Of a DNA stretch of 64,000 bases, positions 1-18,000 are shown in pieces. The notes below the pieces were generated by a model, which did no database searches, was not told where the DNA came from, and saw only the letters and a list, made by a program, of their open reading frames with translations. Each line of letters opens with the position of its first letter. The first letter of the stretch is position 1. Source of the DNA: Aphrophora alni (taxonomy: Eukaryota; Arthropoda; Insecta; Hemiptera; Aphrophoridae); the NCBI GenBank assembly GCA_963513935.1, contig OY740772.1, positions 100,149,340 through 100,213,339 on the forward strand, read 5' to 3'. The position numbers and the translations under genes are program-made.

Positions 1-1235
1 ATTTTATTTATTTTAAGTACCGTAATTTGAGACACATTTTTTTGACTTCATAACACTATCACAGATTTCTGAAATGATTAAATTTATAGTTATATGTATT
101 TTATAGTATAGTTTTTAACAATATATCTGCCAATAGTCATATTTCAGACAGTTAATACCCCTTTCTTAACAGCCAATCATCTCACCGGAGACCGTCTAGC
201 AAGCTTAGTTTAGTTTGCAAAGTGTTAGTATCACCTCATAGATTATTTACATATCTTTTTTTTTGGTTACTACGTAAAGGTTAATAGGTTAGGTTAGATT
301 ATATAAAATCAAGTGGGAATGTTAGTACAGAACTACTTCGTCTGTGTACATATGTATGAATGTAAATATTTTTGTTTCTTTTATAGTCTTAGATTTTCTT
401 AAAAGAGTTCAATTTTATTTATAAAAAAATAGTTAATTTTTTTTTCAGTGCAGGGTGTTTAATTTGTAGACCTGTGTTTGTCTACAACATTTAAAGGATA
501 TTGTGGACAGGGATACACAGCAATCACTTTTCAGCTATAGCTAACAATAACAACAACTGAATTATACAAAATATTAGGCAGGACTACAAACTTGTAAAAT
601 ATATTATAATGCAGTGATTCTATCTCATATGGGGATACAGAGGAATGAGTCTACTAATGAAGTGAAGGGACAAAAAATCATAATAAACAAAAAAAAAAAA
701 TCTCACTCTAAGTAAAAATGAAAAACTCTAAAACATTACACCAGAAGTTCATAGATACAAAAGAAAACAAATTGAAGAATAAACCACATAATCCATTTGA
801 GTTATTTAGGTTAAATAAAGCACCCCCCAAGAAAAATATCGATAACTAACTACGGTGCATGACTGTATCGTCCGACATTTCAATAAAATAATTATGTATG
901 CGATTCATAAAATCACCATATATTTAAACACTCTACAAAGTTTTATAATTAACAAGAGAATTATATTTATTAAACTTTATATATTTGAAACAAATCTTAG
1001 ACGTTTAATGTCATTTAACTTAAATTTAAATTTAAAATCTTAAATTAAAAAATGTAATATATTAAATATGACTTATTATTAGCATTATTATTTACTTTAA
1101 AGATATACTATATTTTACTTATTAAACTATATTTTAATAATATAAAAATAATTATATGTATATTGTTACAAATATTTTGTTTAATTTTTATAAATTTATA
1201 TTCGCGATATTTGTAAAATATTTCACGGTATATTT

Positions 1236-1483
1236 TATCATTACATTTTCCCAATAAACTGTAATCATGAAATAAAAATCGATGGTTTCTTATTGGCTGT
1301 AGATGAAATCCTACAAACTTACATCTAATGCATTTGGATGTGTGAAAAGCATATTCACCGTAACCATTTAAATATTTGTCAACTATCTCACAATAGTTGT
1401 GTAGTTTCTAGGAGCTAAAATCAGATCTCTTAACTGCTTCAGGGAACTTGCTGTAATGATCATTCCTGGGAGTGTAAAAAAAG
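1236..1483 (-). pseudogene. Copy A: MBF2-family exon 2 relic
   Basis: This is a broken second exon of the MBF2-like family. The acceptor (ttctag, read on minus) ends at 1484. The first part aligns with paralogues in one frame up to a stop after TTIVR. A frameshift then follows, and the domain resumes as EIVDKYLNGYGEYAFHTS and CKFVGFHLQ in another frame. The glycine motif SGGVG has become SKCIR, and the normal stop is lost. Exon 1 is also missing: the family donor and promoter flanks survive about 3.8 kb away near 5255-5340, but the coding part between them is deleted. The gene cannot make the secreted protein. The identification is secure because the flanks, intron and domain all match copies E and F. 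Confidence 0.85.
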
Positions 1484-1919
1484 CTAGAATACAATAATTA
1501 CATTTAATGATTTTTTTTATTAGTCAACAACTCACAATTCATAGGTATCATTAGGCCTTAAATAATTGTCCATTCACTTCATAGCCATTTGCTCATTAAT
1601 TAAATAATTTTAAATTGTAAATATAAATTATCCAACTAAAATATTCACGTCATTAAAGAATCATTATTACGAAATTGTATCCATCCCAATTTTATCTTTT
1701 ACATGTGTATATTTGTGTAATGAAACAATATTTGTCAAATGAGAAGGATAATTTATGATTATATCAGTTGTATGGACGTGACAAAATGGATAGTCAGAAC
1801 ACTCTGTTTTAACTAGAAAAGAATTAACATTTTAATGTTGTTTTAAATATTTTATTAAAAGAAATTACATCTACCAAAGTGTTTAATATTAAATTTTGTA
1901 CAATTTAGAAAACAACCCG

Positions 1920-2480
1920 TCGTATGTATCTTGAGATTGCCATACCACACATAGCTCGTACTGTGTCAACTTAAAACCTTAATATGGTACAAGAAATTAC
2001 GGGTGCAGTAAAAAATTCTTATACTGAACTCTGTACAGAAATGTTGGATCAAATTAGAAACTAAAAGACCTTACTGGACAACATAATTTTTAGTAATGTG
2101 TCAACATATCTCATCATTGGCAAGATGCATTCCCATAACTGTAGTTATTTTTTACTTCATTATCAGCAAGACGGGATTCCACCTCACTTTCGTACAGATA
2201 TTCGGTAATTCCCTAATAAGTACTTGGATTGGTCGTGCAGGGCCAATGCAACAGTTTTGTCTCCTCTCGGTATTTTTTTTATGGTATTTCATTACTTCTT
2301 TAGACAAACTTCCAGGGATTATAATATCATTCCAATAGTTCGATGTCATTGTATGCTGCAGCAATCAGTATCCAGTTTTTTTCTCTTTTGAAAACATTCT
2401 CCTAACTCCCATCCTTTCTTATCAAAGTCCTCAGGCTTTCCCTTGCTGTGTTCTGTGAGGTGCATTATCATGATATGCTT
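1920..2480 (+). mobile_element. Decayed mariner-type transposase in copy A intron
   Basis: Fragments in several frames resemble the C-terminal half of a mariner-like transposase. A degraded first catalytic region (FSNVST where paralogous relics have FSDEST) is followed by YQQDGIPPHFRTDIR, then DLDW-like and WIGRAGP, then FFLW. It lies antisense to gene A, as the equivalent relics do in copies B to F. Stops and frameshifts show that it is dead. No terminal repeats are visible. The N-terminal half, visible in B and F, is absent here. Confidence 0.65.
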
Positions 2481-2914
2481 CAGTGTTTCCTCTTCCTTAC
2501 AATGATTGATGTGTCTTCCATGTGGCCTAAATAATAGGATTTCATTAAAAATCTAGTGTATGTTCCAAGTTTACTTGCCAATCTCCCTGTGCTGAGGAAT
2601 TGAATTTATGTTGCATGTAGAATTGGCACCTGATATACTTGCTCAGATGCCAATGAATTGACTTCAGTTGTTATATTTGCAAATCACTATTAGTATAGGA
2701 CCGAAATTACTGTTTAATGAAAAGCTAGGTTTTTTGACATTTAAACCTATATTATGTAAGTTATCTGAATAAGTTTTTAAAGTACTAACGTCCGTTTTGA
2801 ACCAGCCTTGCCATTGTCATAAATCATACCACGGAGTGAGTGAGCCAATTAAAATAACAACTTGAATATTATCATCGATGGATATTAGGACATTGAACTT
2901 TGAATTATAATTAA

Positions 2915-3530
2915 TTTGCGAAGCTTGGGGATCCAGTGTTAAGCTCTGCTAACATGTGCATCGTGTTGCTACCATTTGCTGCATGTACTATTTGTGGTGT
3001 ATATTAATGGGTCTGGGGTCGACGATATTCCCATTTTCGCCCTCAGGCCTGGCAAGCAAGGTCTGCCTCACATGACCCGCCATTTTTGACGAATCTTATA
3101 TTGTAGTTAATTAAGCTACTTTAATACTATAAATTTAGACTTATTATTACTATATGATAACGCATTCACTGTTACATAAGTGGTTATGACCAATAGCCCA
3201 AATGACCATTTTAGTGTCATTGCTTTATATTTTAATAAATTAAGGGAGTGCGCGGGGACAATACATCAATGAGTCGTCTGACCCTTCCCAAAAACGAATT
3301 TTATTAGCTTCTCATTTGGGTGGAGTTAGTCCGATAAATATAATAAAGATCACAGTCGGAACCACAACTTGCTGTTCCAATCGTTGGGTGTCCTCCTGTC
3401 CGTCTATATCAGTTTAGACTTGGTTCCGCGATAGTGGGGGTAGCGCTTCTTTTAAAAGAGCGGTGGAGCGCCTTATACTCCACGGTAGGCAACTTATCCT
3501 GCTTATGTGCTATGTGATGTAGACATCACA
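2915..3530. mobile_element. Unclassified 0.6 kb insertion in copy A intron
   Basis: Compared with the same intron position in copies E and F, about 610 bp of GC-richer sequence is added here between conserved intron blocks. It has no open frame of note and no clear terminal repeats. The last part (3410-3530) contains a short GC-rich stretch and a small palindrome, atgtgatgtagacatcacat. It is probably a non-autonomous element, but I cannot classify it. Confidence 0.35.
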
Positions 3531-4082
3531 TAGGCTATTACAATCTTAGTAAGCCATCACAATAATTTTCCTTGTTAACTCTATATTCAGCCTTTTTTAA
3601 AAAAATTATTGACATTAAAAGATTGTATACAGGAAACTAATTGTAATTGAAACTTATGTTGTAGGTTCAATTTTAGCTATAAATGAATTTCGTTTAACAA
3701 ATCATCCAATTCGTACCAGTGCACAACGGAACCATTGTTAGGTTGTATAACCAAGGTATTTTATCTTTATGTTTTCAAAGATTGGTAATGCTTTATATAT
3801 TTTGTACTGATAGTGGTGGCACGAATGGTAACAGAAAAATGGACTGTGCTTCTTAGTATTATCCCAAAAAATAAACCAACGTACTTAAACAGTGGTTAAA
3901 TGATATACATCAACATCTCCCCCCTGTTTTTGTTGTAATAATGGTATTACATTTATAGAAATAAAACATTGTAAATAAAAGTATTTCTCAAAGATAAACA
4001 GTTGATGCAGCTAACCGCCTAAGTTTGAAATTACTAATATATTTTGCTACTTTTAAAATACTTCATTTATAGAAATTATATC

Positions 4083-4783
4083 GGTAATTATAAAGCAGAG
4101 CTGCCTCACTTCAAAATCAATTTTTAAAGGTTTTATTCGTCAAATAAATGTTGGAAAAATATTTTACTATCGAAAAAAAGTGTCGGAAAGATGATTACAT
4201 AACATAATTTCACAAGATTACACAAGAAAATCTTAATCAGAGTCAAATTCTGCTGCAAATTCAGTAGATGAGGAATTTATTGAATTTAAATGTATTTCAC
4301 TCGTAATTCGCCATAAATGATGAAAACGAGTATTATACTCATTGTACTTTCTCTTAAACATAAATTCGGCTATATGGCCATGGAAATGTTGTTTTGAATT
4401 TCCATATCGCGGCACATTTCCTCGCACCTCCCTCCATTGACGTTCAATTGTCTGCGTATGTGCTTCAGTGTACGCATATGTAGGGCTGTATTATTATATG
4501 TCACGAAAGGTTTGGCCAGGTTGCTATATATATATATATATATATATATATAACCACCTGGCCAAACCTTCCGTACGTTTATTGAAATGAATGTCATGAG
4601 TATGAAAGATAACACAGAGTTAATTTTTTCACGAAAAAACTACTTGTGTAATTGTATTATTGTATTATGTAATCATCTTTCCGACACTTTTTTCGATAAT
4701 AAAATATTTTTCCAACATTTATTTGACGAATAAAACCCATAAAAATTGATTTTGAAGTGAGGCAGCTCTGCTATATAATTACC
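4083..4783 (-). mobile_element. Merlin-type DNA transposon, deletion derivative
   Basis: A 701-bp element has terminal inverted repeats of about 110 bp. Both ends begin GGTAATTATA.AGCAGAG and share the run through GAGGCAGCTCTG. It is flanked by an 8-bp near-duplication, attatatc at 4075-4082 and attatata at 4784-4791. On minus, 4233-4480 reads as the end of an IS1595/ISXO2-like DDE transposase, with motifs TQTIERQWREVRGNVPRYGNS and IAEFMFKRKYNE. These motifs, long TIRs and 8-9 bp target duplications are Merlin superfamily traits. The N-terminal and central transposase are missing, so the copy could move only if helped in trans. A smaller palindrome around a (TA)n tract (about 4503-4573) sits inside. 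Confidence 0.75.
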
Positions 4784-5254
4784 ATTATATATATCGCTTT
4801 CATTCAAATTTAGTAGTGAAATCTGAAGATTAATGACCCAAAACCTGTGTGGGGAATTGCTAGTAAATATGTATTACAGTTCAGAAATAATTATTAGAAA
4901 AAACAAAAATGAACTTTAACCGCCAACATTAAAAGCTTGATTTTAATCATGATTTACAGTGACGATATGTTTATGACACAAGTAAAGAAAGTTTAGGTTC
5001 AGGTAAACATTTAATGAAAAACGGTTAATTTTCCCTTTATACTTGTTTGTTTTTTGGTGTGATAGGTGAGTAAGATAATTTGTCTAATGTTTTTGGTTAA
5101 TTTATTTAGGAAATAAATAATAAGTGAGGTTTACACTTATTGGCGTAACTTATACGTTACCTAGTTGAATAATGTTTGTTTGTTAGAATCTCAAGAAGAA
5201 AAAGACATTAAAAAATTAACAATATTTATACCAACTAGCCTATTTCCTATTTCA

Positions 5255-5345
5255 CTTACAGATATAACAGAAATAACATGTATTGTATCAGTGAAGATAA
5301 GTCAAGAAGAATGATGAAGGTTTAAATAAATCAGATTGATTATTT
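5255..5345 (-). promoter_or_regulatory. Orphan promoter and deleted exon 1 site of copy A
   Basis: The region matches the donor side and promoter of paralogues E and F. The donor sequence (ttcacttac in plus orientation) is followed almost at once by the upstream block with gtatcagtgaagataagtc and a run matching tttaaataaatcagattgat. The coding exon, TATA-like element and 5' leader expected between them are gone. The GATA-type motif agataag at 5295-5301 is retained. Confidence 0.6.
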
Positions 5346-5424
5346 AATACAAACTGATTTTATCTTTTTTAAAAAAAAACCCACCTTGTCTTACATTAGT
5401 TTGAATCGTGCTAGGTACTATGGC

Positions 5425-5652
5425 CATCTATCTTCTATCCCACGACTATCTTCAGGCCCGCCTGCACAGAATCGGCCTGGCCCCAAATGACTGCTGTCCT
5501 CTCTGCCAGTCCTCCCGGATGGACGCCCTTCACCTTATGACATGCACCAACCTCACGAACATGCCTGATGACATCGCAACAGGCTACTGGGAGGCTCGTC
5601 GTCTAATGGCCGAACTGCCAAGGACGGATGGCGTTGGATAAAGTAAAGTAAG
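5425..5652 (+). mobile_element. 5'-truncated non-LTR retroelement end, (TAAAG)n tail
   Basis: The reading frame ending at 5641 gives the last ~70 residues of a non-LTR reverse transcriptase ORF: YLQARLHRIG, then a C-x2-C-x7-H-x4-C knuckle (CPLCQSSRMDALHLMTC), then YWEARRLMAE. The stop codon lies inside the terminal repeat TAAAGTAAAGTAAG, so the element has essentially no 3' untranslated region. It interrupts the old promoter of copy A: the flank before it matches the promoter of B read in reverse, and the flank after it matches that of E. A close relative sits at 37988-38243. Confidence 0.65.
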
Positions 5653-5799
5653 GTAGACGCTAGAAGAAGCAATCTAGCAGTTCGATACAGAATCTTGATC
5701 GTGGGGGACTAAATTCATGTAAGGGACTGTGTTATGAGGTAGGATTTTGCTACCTCATTAGGCTGTACCACAGTTTCATTGGATAATAAATAAATTTAT

Positions 5800-8090
5800 C
5801 AATAACAAGCTCAGTGGTTCAAAATAATCAATGCTGATTTATTACTGAATACAAAGTGATTTTGATTAAACATTTAAAACACTCTTCACTTTTAACAGGG
5901 TAATTGTTTCTAATAACCATAGCAATTTAAACATTTATTTTGTATTCTGTTGGTATTCCCCACAAGTTTTTTACTATACATATATTTTCATGCTATGTAT
6001 ATATATATAGGCCTAACTGTTGTATTTGATTACATGACATTTAGGTTTATTTTACTAAGTTATTAAAATTCTTGATTGGATATTCTTGAACCAACCTTTC
6101 TTTACACTATTTTTACAAATACCTCTCTTTAAAACTGACATATCAAATTAGTATCTTGTGTAGATTTCTCACACGAGTTAAATTAAAAATTAAAATTAAT
6201 TTTTAAATACTATTATAAACTCAGATATATTTTCGTTTTCATTTTGAATTCTTGTCACAAATTTTTGTGTTGCTTAATATTTCGCTTGGTTTTATGCATA
6301 GTTACTTGGTTCTCTTAAATTAGACAATTATTGTGAATGTTTTATTAATTGATCAAGTTTGAATTTGTATCAAAATGATTTTTAATTTCATCCGATTTTG
6401 CTTTTAATTCTTGTGATATCTGCAATTGTAACTGAAATTGTTGTTTCATGGCATTAGTTTTTGATATAATGACTATTGGGTTCAATTTATAAATCAGTCT
6501 AACCTATAAATTAATTACATTTATATCAAGTTATCGATTCTATTGCGCCAACGTAATATCTAGAATAAATACACGTGTAAACCAACTTTTACAAAGTATT
6601 TTAACTTTGAATATTTAATAATCTTAAGATCCATAATATATGACACTAATATTATAATAAGTATATTACAGAACTTTGGCCGTCGTATTTGAAAAAAAAA
6701 AACAAATATTTATATATTTAAATAGGACATAAAGTTGTTTCACTTTTGCCGTAAATGAAAAATTATATTTGAGTAAAATCAAGCGTTTAGTAACGCCGCA
6801 CAATGACGCGAATCGCAATTTTCCGTTCAAAATTATCTAGAGAACTTGTTTTGCGACCGATTGGGATACATTAAAAAAAAAAATTGCTCGTTATTAAATT
6901 TCCAAAAAACTTAAGAGAGCCGATTTTTGAATTTTGCTAACCAAAATTATTGAGCTTAGTGAAAATATTTTGAATTTAGTTAAATAAAACTTTAACAAAA
7001 AACCTTTTCTCTTATTCAATTTACATAAAGTAGTTACTTGGGAATTTTAGAGGTCGCTGATTACAAATCTAATATACAAATTGTCATAAACCAAACTAAT
7101 TGTCATATAAATACACAATTTAAACAATATAATGAATTTATAAAATTGTTACATTGATATTATATGTTTGTACAGAGAGAAGTTTGATTCTAGTTAATTA
7201 TTATTAATAACAAGAAATCAGTAAATTTTAAATATAAGGAATTTTTTGAATACATTCAGAAAATGTTATTTACCATTTTTAAAACAAGGTTGGAAATTTA
7301 AAGTTGTTTCAATTCAAACCATTTTACGTCCACAAAACATTTTGAAAAAGTTATACAAATTAAAATGTTTTTTATTATTATACACATTTTGTATTTTGTC
7401 TCTCTAAAATAACGTATTAAATTCAAATAAACTTTAAAATATATTTTAAAAAGTTAAAAATAAGTACATTTTAATTTCTACTTCTACTTACTTTCATATT
7501 TAGATTTTTTTTTTACCAATCTTATTAATCGTAATATATTTCTAGTTCTCAATCCCAAAAAATATTTTTCATGACTCAAGGGACCACAAAATAGATGTAT
7601 CTGCAAACAAAATAAACATCAACACATCACATAAGTTTTTATGTACGTATATGTGAAAAAGTAAAAAAAAATCGTAAAATAACTTTGGATCCAAATTTAC
7701 ATCTCTACGTCCCAAATGGCATAGTCGACGCTGTTTTCACTAATTTATTCCTTTAGTTTTCTAGTTGTGAATTAGAAACTGTTTCCAAATATGCTCCCAG
7801 CACCCAAAAAAATACTTTTAATCCAAAACAAAATTTTTACACACATTAAATAGGTACACTACTAAAAGACGTACTAGAGAAGAAAATTCTAAATAAAATG
7901 ATTTTTTTGTTTAATTGGTTTTGATATTTTTGTTGTAGGTATTTACAATTTTATTGAAATCAATAATAAAAAGACATTACAAAATTCCTAATAGGAATCA
8001 GAAAAATAACACTAAAAACTTTTCAGACTATCTTTTTCCAAGTTAGGTATTTCGAAGAAAAAAACCTGTTTTGGGATTACGGTTATTGTT
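5800..8090. other. Head-to-head spacer between copies A and B
   Basis: Very AT-rich DNA without a supportable gene. From about 7600 onward it is homologous to the region upstream of copy C (from about 24040), so it is the distal 5' flank of the duplicated unit. The rest shows nothing I can identify. Confidence 0.4.
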
Positions 8091-8091
8091 A

Positions 8092-8304
8092 TCAGACAGA
8101 GTGACAGGTGCAGTCAAATTTGATAAACAGTAATATTTCAACTTTTAATGAATTTAAATTTGGAAAACAAAAACTGAAATAATGTCTGTATTGCCTACTG
8201 TCTATTGTTACAGAAATGTTTCCACACAACCAATCAGAAACATGTTTGTAAAATGTATTAAATGTAGATAAAGATACGATTTCATTCGGTAAATGATTGA
8301 ACAA
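8092..8304 (-). mobile_element. Relic of non-LTR reverse transcriptase C-terminus
   Basis: The minus frame gives FNHLPNEIVSLSTFNTFYK followed by WL, a pattern typical of the extreme C-terminus of many insect non-LTR retrotransposon ORF2 proteins (a 'fN.LP..i......F...l..wL' tail). A degraded match lies at the same position upstream of copy C (about 24490-24780), so the insertion predates the B/C duplication. A G-run at 8310-8320 and a C-run at 8431-8441 flank it. No other part of the element is visible. Confidence 0.45.
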
Positions 8305-9099
8305 TAGGGGGGGGGGGGGGTTGTAAGGAGAAGAAAAAAATGGACGTTTTTAATAATTCCAAGTTCGGTCTTGGAATTTCATTTTACCTATTAATTTTCT
8401 GATATTCCTTTTTGAACATCATATGTATCCCCCCCCCCCCCTACACAATATATTTTCAAAACCTTATAAATACACACGACGGAAACTATTTGAACTCTGA
8501 AAAGATAATTCAGTCCTTAATTTTTAATTAGGTTTATTAATATTGATCCTATAATAAAATATATTTCTCAAACTTTATAATTTTAAATAATTTATCTTTT
8601 GCTTGTAAAACAATTAATAACAAAACTTTCCTTTTACCTGATCCTAATAATTACATTGTGTGGTTGCTCCCTGCAGTTTTCTGCCTAAAACCTGTTCATG
8701 ACGATCGAGGAATCCCAGCTGACAGGTTGGAGAATCATGTTGACCGAATGTTGTCACAATGGATCAACGGATCGTGATATAGACGCAAAGTCATGAGGCA
8801 ATGCAATATTTAGTCAATTTAAAATTATATGTAATCGAACCGTTAATACATGTTCATATTTATTTTAAAACAAGAAACTGTAACCCATACATTAATTATT
8901 TAGAAAGTTTAAAAAAGTTAGTTTGTGGTCAACCGAAAGAGTCCGCCACGACCAAAATCCCGTAGAGAACTAACTGTATCGCCTACGCTTCTTTCTACTA
9001 GTGTCTCCCCCTCCTCACCATGGTACCTAACACGATTTAAACTAATGTAAGATAAGGTGGATTTTTGAAATGGATGAACTCAGTTTATATTAAATAACT

Positions 9100-9230
9100 A
9101 ATCTGATTTATTTAAACCCTCATTACGCTACACTTGAGTTATCTTCACTGATAAGATATATATTTCTGATGCCGAATTTAATATATTATAAGCAGTACGT
9201 TTGAGAAGCAGCAACGGAGAAACCAAGAAA
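9100..9230 (+). promoter_or_regulatory. Promoter and 5' leader of copy B
   Basis: A block shared by all family members contains tttaaaccctcatta, then a GATA-type core ttatctt at 9139-9145 with ATAAGATA nearby, then an AT-rich TATA-like stretch (atatattataagc) about 40 bp before the ATG. The leader cagcaacggagaaaccaagaaa precedes the start. Conservation across paralogues is the main evidence; the transcription start is not determined. Confidence 0.55.
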
Positions 9231-14736
<5,506 letters not shown>

Positions 14737-14799
14737 GGACTGTAGATCCAAAGGTAAGGTAACTCCTGTTAGAAATTTATTCAAATTGATAATGTGGAT

Positions 14800-16640
14800 T
14801 GAATGAGTATTTTCTTTCTTTAATATTTAAATTATGTTACAACAATTTTTCTCTTTACCACAAATAGCAAATGTTTCAATTTGATACTTCTATTTATTTG
14901 TGAATTAATTTAAGAAATTTTAAGATAAAGTTTCAATTTGTATAATTTGAATGAAATTTGTTTTTATTGGAATGTGATGAACTGAAAAGGATTTGTTTCC
15001 TCGTGGTCTAAAACCTCTTACAAAAGCTAAATTCACTGACAACTCATTTAATTTCATTTAATTTCATCTAAATAAAATTAATTTATCATGGAATGTGTTA
15101 ACAAACTGAATGATATTTTTCCATAACCATACTCTTAAGATTTCTCTGACATTCTTCATGTTTTTATTCCCCTTGCCATTGTACAAAAATTATTGAGTAT
15201 AACTGTAGATTTCTCCAACTGCCAGGCAATTTATACATTTTGTAATTATATTTTCATCAACTTAGACAAATTTGAAACAGCTAAAAACCATAAACTATTA
15301 TTTATAATTTCCCGCAGTTCAACCTAAAAGACATATTTATGAAGAAAAAACACGGAAGCAAAACAATTTTATTTTATGTACCGTAAGAATTGTTTTATAA
15401 AAATTTCCTTAAACAAAATTTTTAGATGTAATACAGATATTCTTGATATTCAATCCTATAACATAAAAAAGATTCACATTTACATTAAATAAGGAAGTAT
15501 AAAATTTTAGAAAAGTAAAAAAAAATCACAAGAAACAAAATAGCAATAGAAAACAGGTATACAAAAATAATGACAGGTTTTATATAAATCTATAAAAAAA
15601 CATAAAACTAAATTTCTGAGATGTTGTATAAAATCATTCTTTAGATATCAAGCACTACTAAAAATAATTGAATCGGTAAAAAAAAAAAAGATTAAATAGT
15701 AAGATTGCACAAAGGCGCTTACTTGACCTCATAAAAAAAAATCGATTAGCAGTTCACAATATAATGTGGCCATCGAAAAATCAAAATGGATGGTTGACAG
15801 TTAAGTCGTTAAACTCTATTTGTGAAAGTGATAAAGAATAAACAAAAGCTGAAACCAAAAGCACCTTTATAAAAGGCTTGATCAAACATTGTCAATTTTT
15901 ATTTTATTTAAATATAATATAATCTTTAAAATACATAATTATGCTAATAGAGTAAAAAAAGAAAAAGTTATTACTCATTACTAGTTAAAAGGAAGTTACC
16001 AATTCATAACCAAAATGTGTGAAATCTGTGGTTTTTGTTAAAATTATTAACTTTCAAAACTAGTTAAAATACAAAACAGTTATTACTTATTACTGGTCAC
16101 ACCATTTCATAGCAAAGATATTTACACTTCCATTTAATAGTCATTTAAAGGTAAAACCGAGTAAAATCTATTTTTTTAAAATTCTTAACATTCAAAAATG
16201 TGTAAATTACAAAATTGGCATTACTCATTACTAGTCACACTGAAGTAAATAGTTCTTAGCAAATGTATATGTACAATTAGTATTTTGAGTATGTATCCTT
16301 TCAACAGGTGATGCTTAGGGAAACTTGGTATATTCTACATATATTCTGATATGTAACACAGTATCTGGGTATTTTATTTTTATTTTATCTTTCTTTTATA
16401 ACATACATTAAAAATATTAAAAAGTCATATTGATTTATTTTTGTGATTATTTGTTTAATAAAATTATTCAACTGTAAAAATAATAGTGTAGACGAAATTT
16501 CTTCTACACAACTATTCTGTTGTTGTGTTTGTATCAATGAGATTCATAATACTATATTCCCAAAGTTCCAAATTCCCTTGGAAGTTATATATTAATGGTA
16601 TTTATTAATTATAATTTCCATATTCCATTAAGACTGTTTG
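14800..16640. other. 3' flank of copy B
   Basis: No gene. From about 15440 to 15900 it is homologous to the 3' flanks of C (30350-30860) and, reversed, of E and G (around 51070-51320 and 63310-63610). From about 15950 to 16260 it has roughly 150-bp tandem repeat units with the phrase ttattactcattactagtcac, shared with the flanks of C and D. A block starting near 16490 recurs at 45540 and 55680. Confidence 0.6.
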
Positions 16641-16984
16641 TAATAATATTTGTATTATAGTACTTACAGCAGTCTTTGTTGTTGATGTTTAATGTGTTAT
16701 TACAGCTGTTTCGGTATTAAAAATATTATCATCAGATGACAGAACACTCACACGTAAACTCTAATTAATATCAATGTACAAAAACATTAACATAAAAGAT
16801 TAGTACTATAGTAAAATTCAAAGTTAAAACACTGTTCATTGTTCTCGGTTTGAAGTTATTTGTTAATGATGGAAGTTCAATTTTATTATTATACATTTTT
16901 GGACATTTGCCATCATTTGTGTGTTAAAAATTCAAAACAAAAAGACCATTAAACATTAGAATAAAAGAACATAAAACAATGTGC

Positions 16985-17165
16985 GGTTAGGCCTAGTCGA
17001 TAAATCGAAAATTGCAGAACATATATGGTCCGAAAATCACAAATTTAATTGGGAAGAGGCAAAAATCATACACCGGGAAAGTAACCTATACAAACGTAAA
17101 ATAATTGAAGCCTCGTATATAAAACTAACGGACAATTCTATCAGCTAATCAAGTATAGAAGTAAG
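16985..17165 (+). pseudogene. Penelope-like GIY-YIG endonuclease C-terminus
   Basis: The plus frame reads AEHIWSENHKFNWEEAKII followed by HRESNLYKRKIIEASYIKL. This is the C-terminal part of the GIY-YIG endonuclease that follows reverse transcriptase in Penelope-like elements. The upstream reverse transcriptase is missing. Downstream, 17530-17640 holds the cccgaaacgtcgtgtttt sequence typical of the 3' end of such elements. The family is well supported, but the copy is not functional. Confidence 0.7.
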
Positions 17166-17839
17166 ACCATTATTATAGTAAGAACTAAAATTTGATTATA
17201 ATATCCTTATAACTAATAAACAAGCTGAAAATTTACCTGTTAAATCGCCACAATGGGTTGTAACCCGTTCTCGTGCTAGGAAGCTTAATACAACTAACAA
17301 TAGGTCACTCCCCTAATAGTTTGTCACGCCTTCTGGACCACGTCACTTGTTGCTGTATCTTTGATACAACAACACGTATTTGCCGTTAGTTGTGTGTTTA
17401 CCGTGATTGTGTTTTTTGACTTCTCAGTTTTAGCTCTGAGATGCATGCTTAGATATTAAGGTTGGTGGTATTCTTATTTAATTTTACTTCTCACATAGGC
17501 TTAGTTTCTAGTTTCATGTTTCTTTAGTTTTTAGTCACTTGATAACGGAAATTGATTCTTATTCCCGAAACGTCGTGTTTTGAATTTTTAACACACAAAT
17601 GATGGCAAATGTCCGAAAAATGTATAATAATAAAATTGTTCATAGGATCAAGTTAGTGGTCACATACTACACTTACAGTAGTTAACTACTTACACATGGT
17701 TAACTTTCTGATTGGTTAAATCTTGCCAGCTTTGATATTGTTGTCTAGGATGACTAGAGTATCTATAAACAGTTTCATGCTAAATTCAGTTTGTCGATCA
17801 ATAAACTATCAGGGCTGATTTCGAAGAGTTTAAACATTT

Positions 17840-18000
17840 GGTTTTCTTCCTATATATCCATGGTACTGTCTTTATTTAAAACATGAATTTCCAGATTTTT
17901 CACATTATATTTATGGTCATAACCTATCAGGTTCTGCATAATTGGAGTTAACTTTGGTTATGCTATTATGGGGCAAATACTCTTCAAATCTGGTAGTTAA
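17840..18000 (-). pseudogene. Second GIY-YIG-like relic, minus strand
   Basis: Reading minus, the pieces RFEEYLPHN, TKVNSNYAE and, after a frameshift, HLIGYDHKYNVKNLEIHVL resemble the end of a GIY-YIG endonuclease from a retroelement. It runs opposite to the relic at 16985-17165. It may be a second nested copy. It is short and frameshifted, so the assignment is moderate. Confidence 0.4.

Noticed and set aside
4370..4615. 81-codon minus frame with a Tyr-Ile run
   Set aside because: The run comes from (TA)n. The real coding trace at this place is the Merlin transposase in a different frame.
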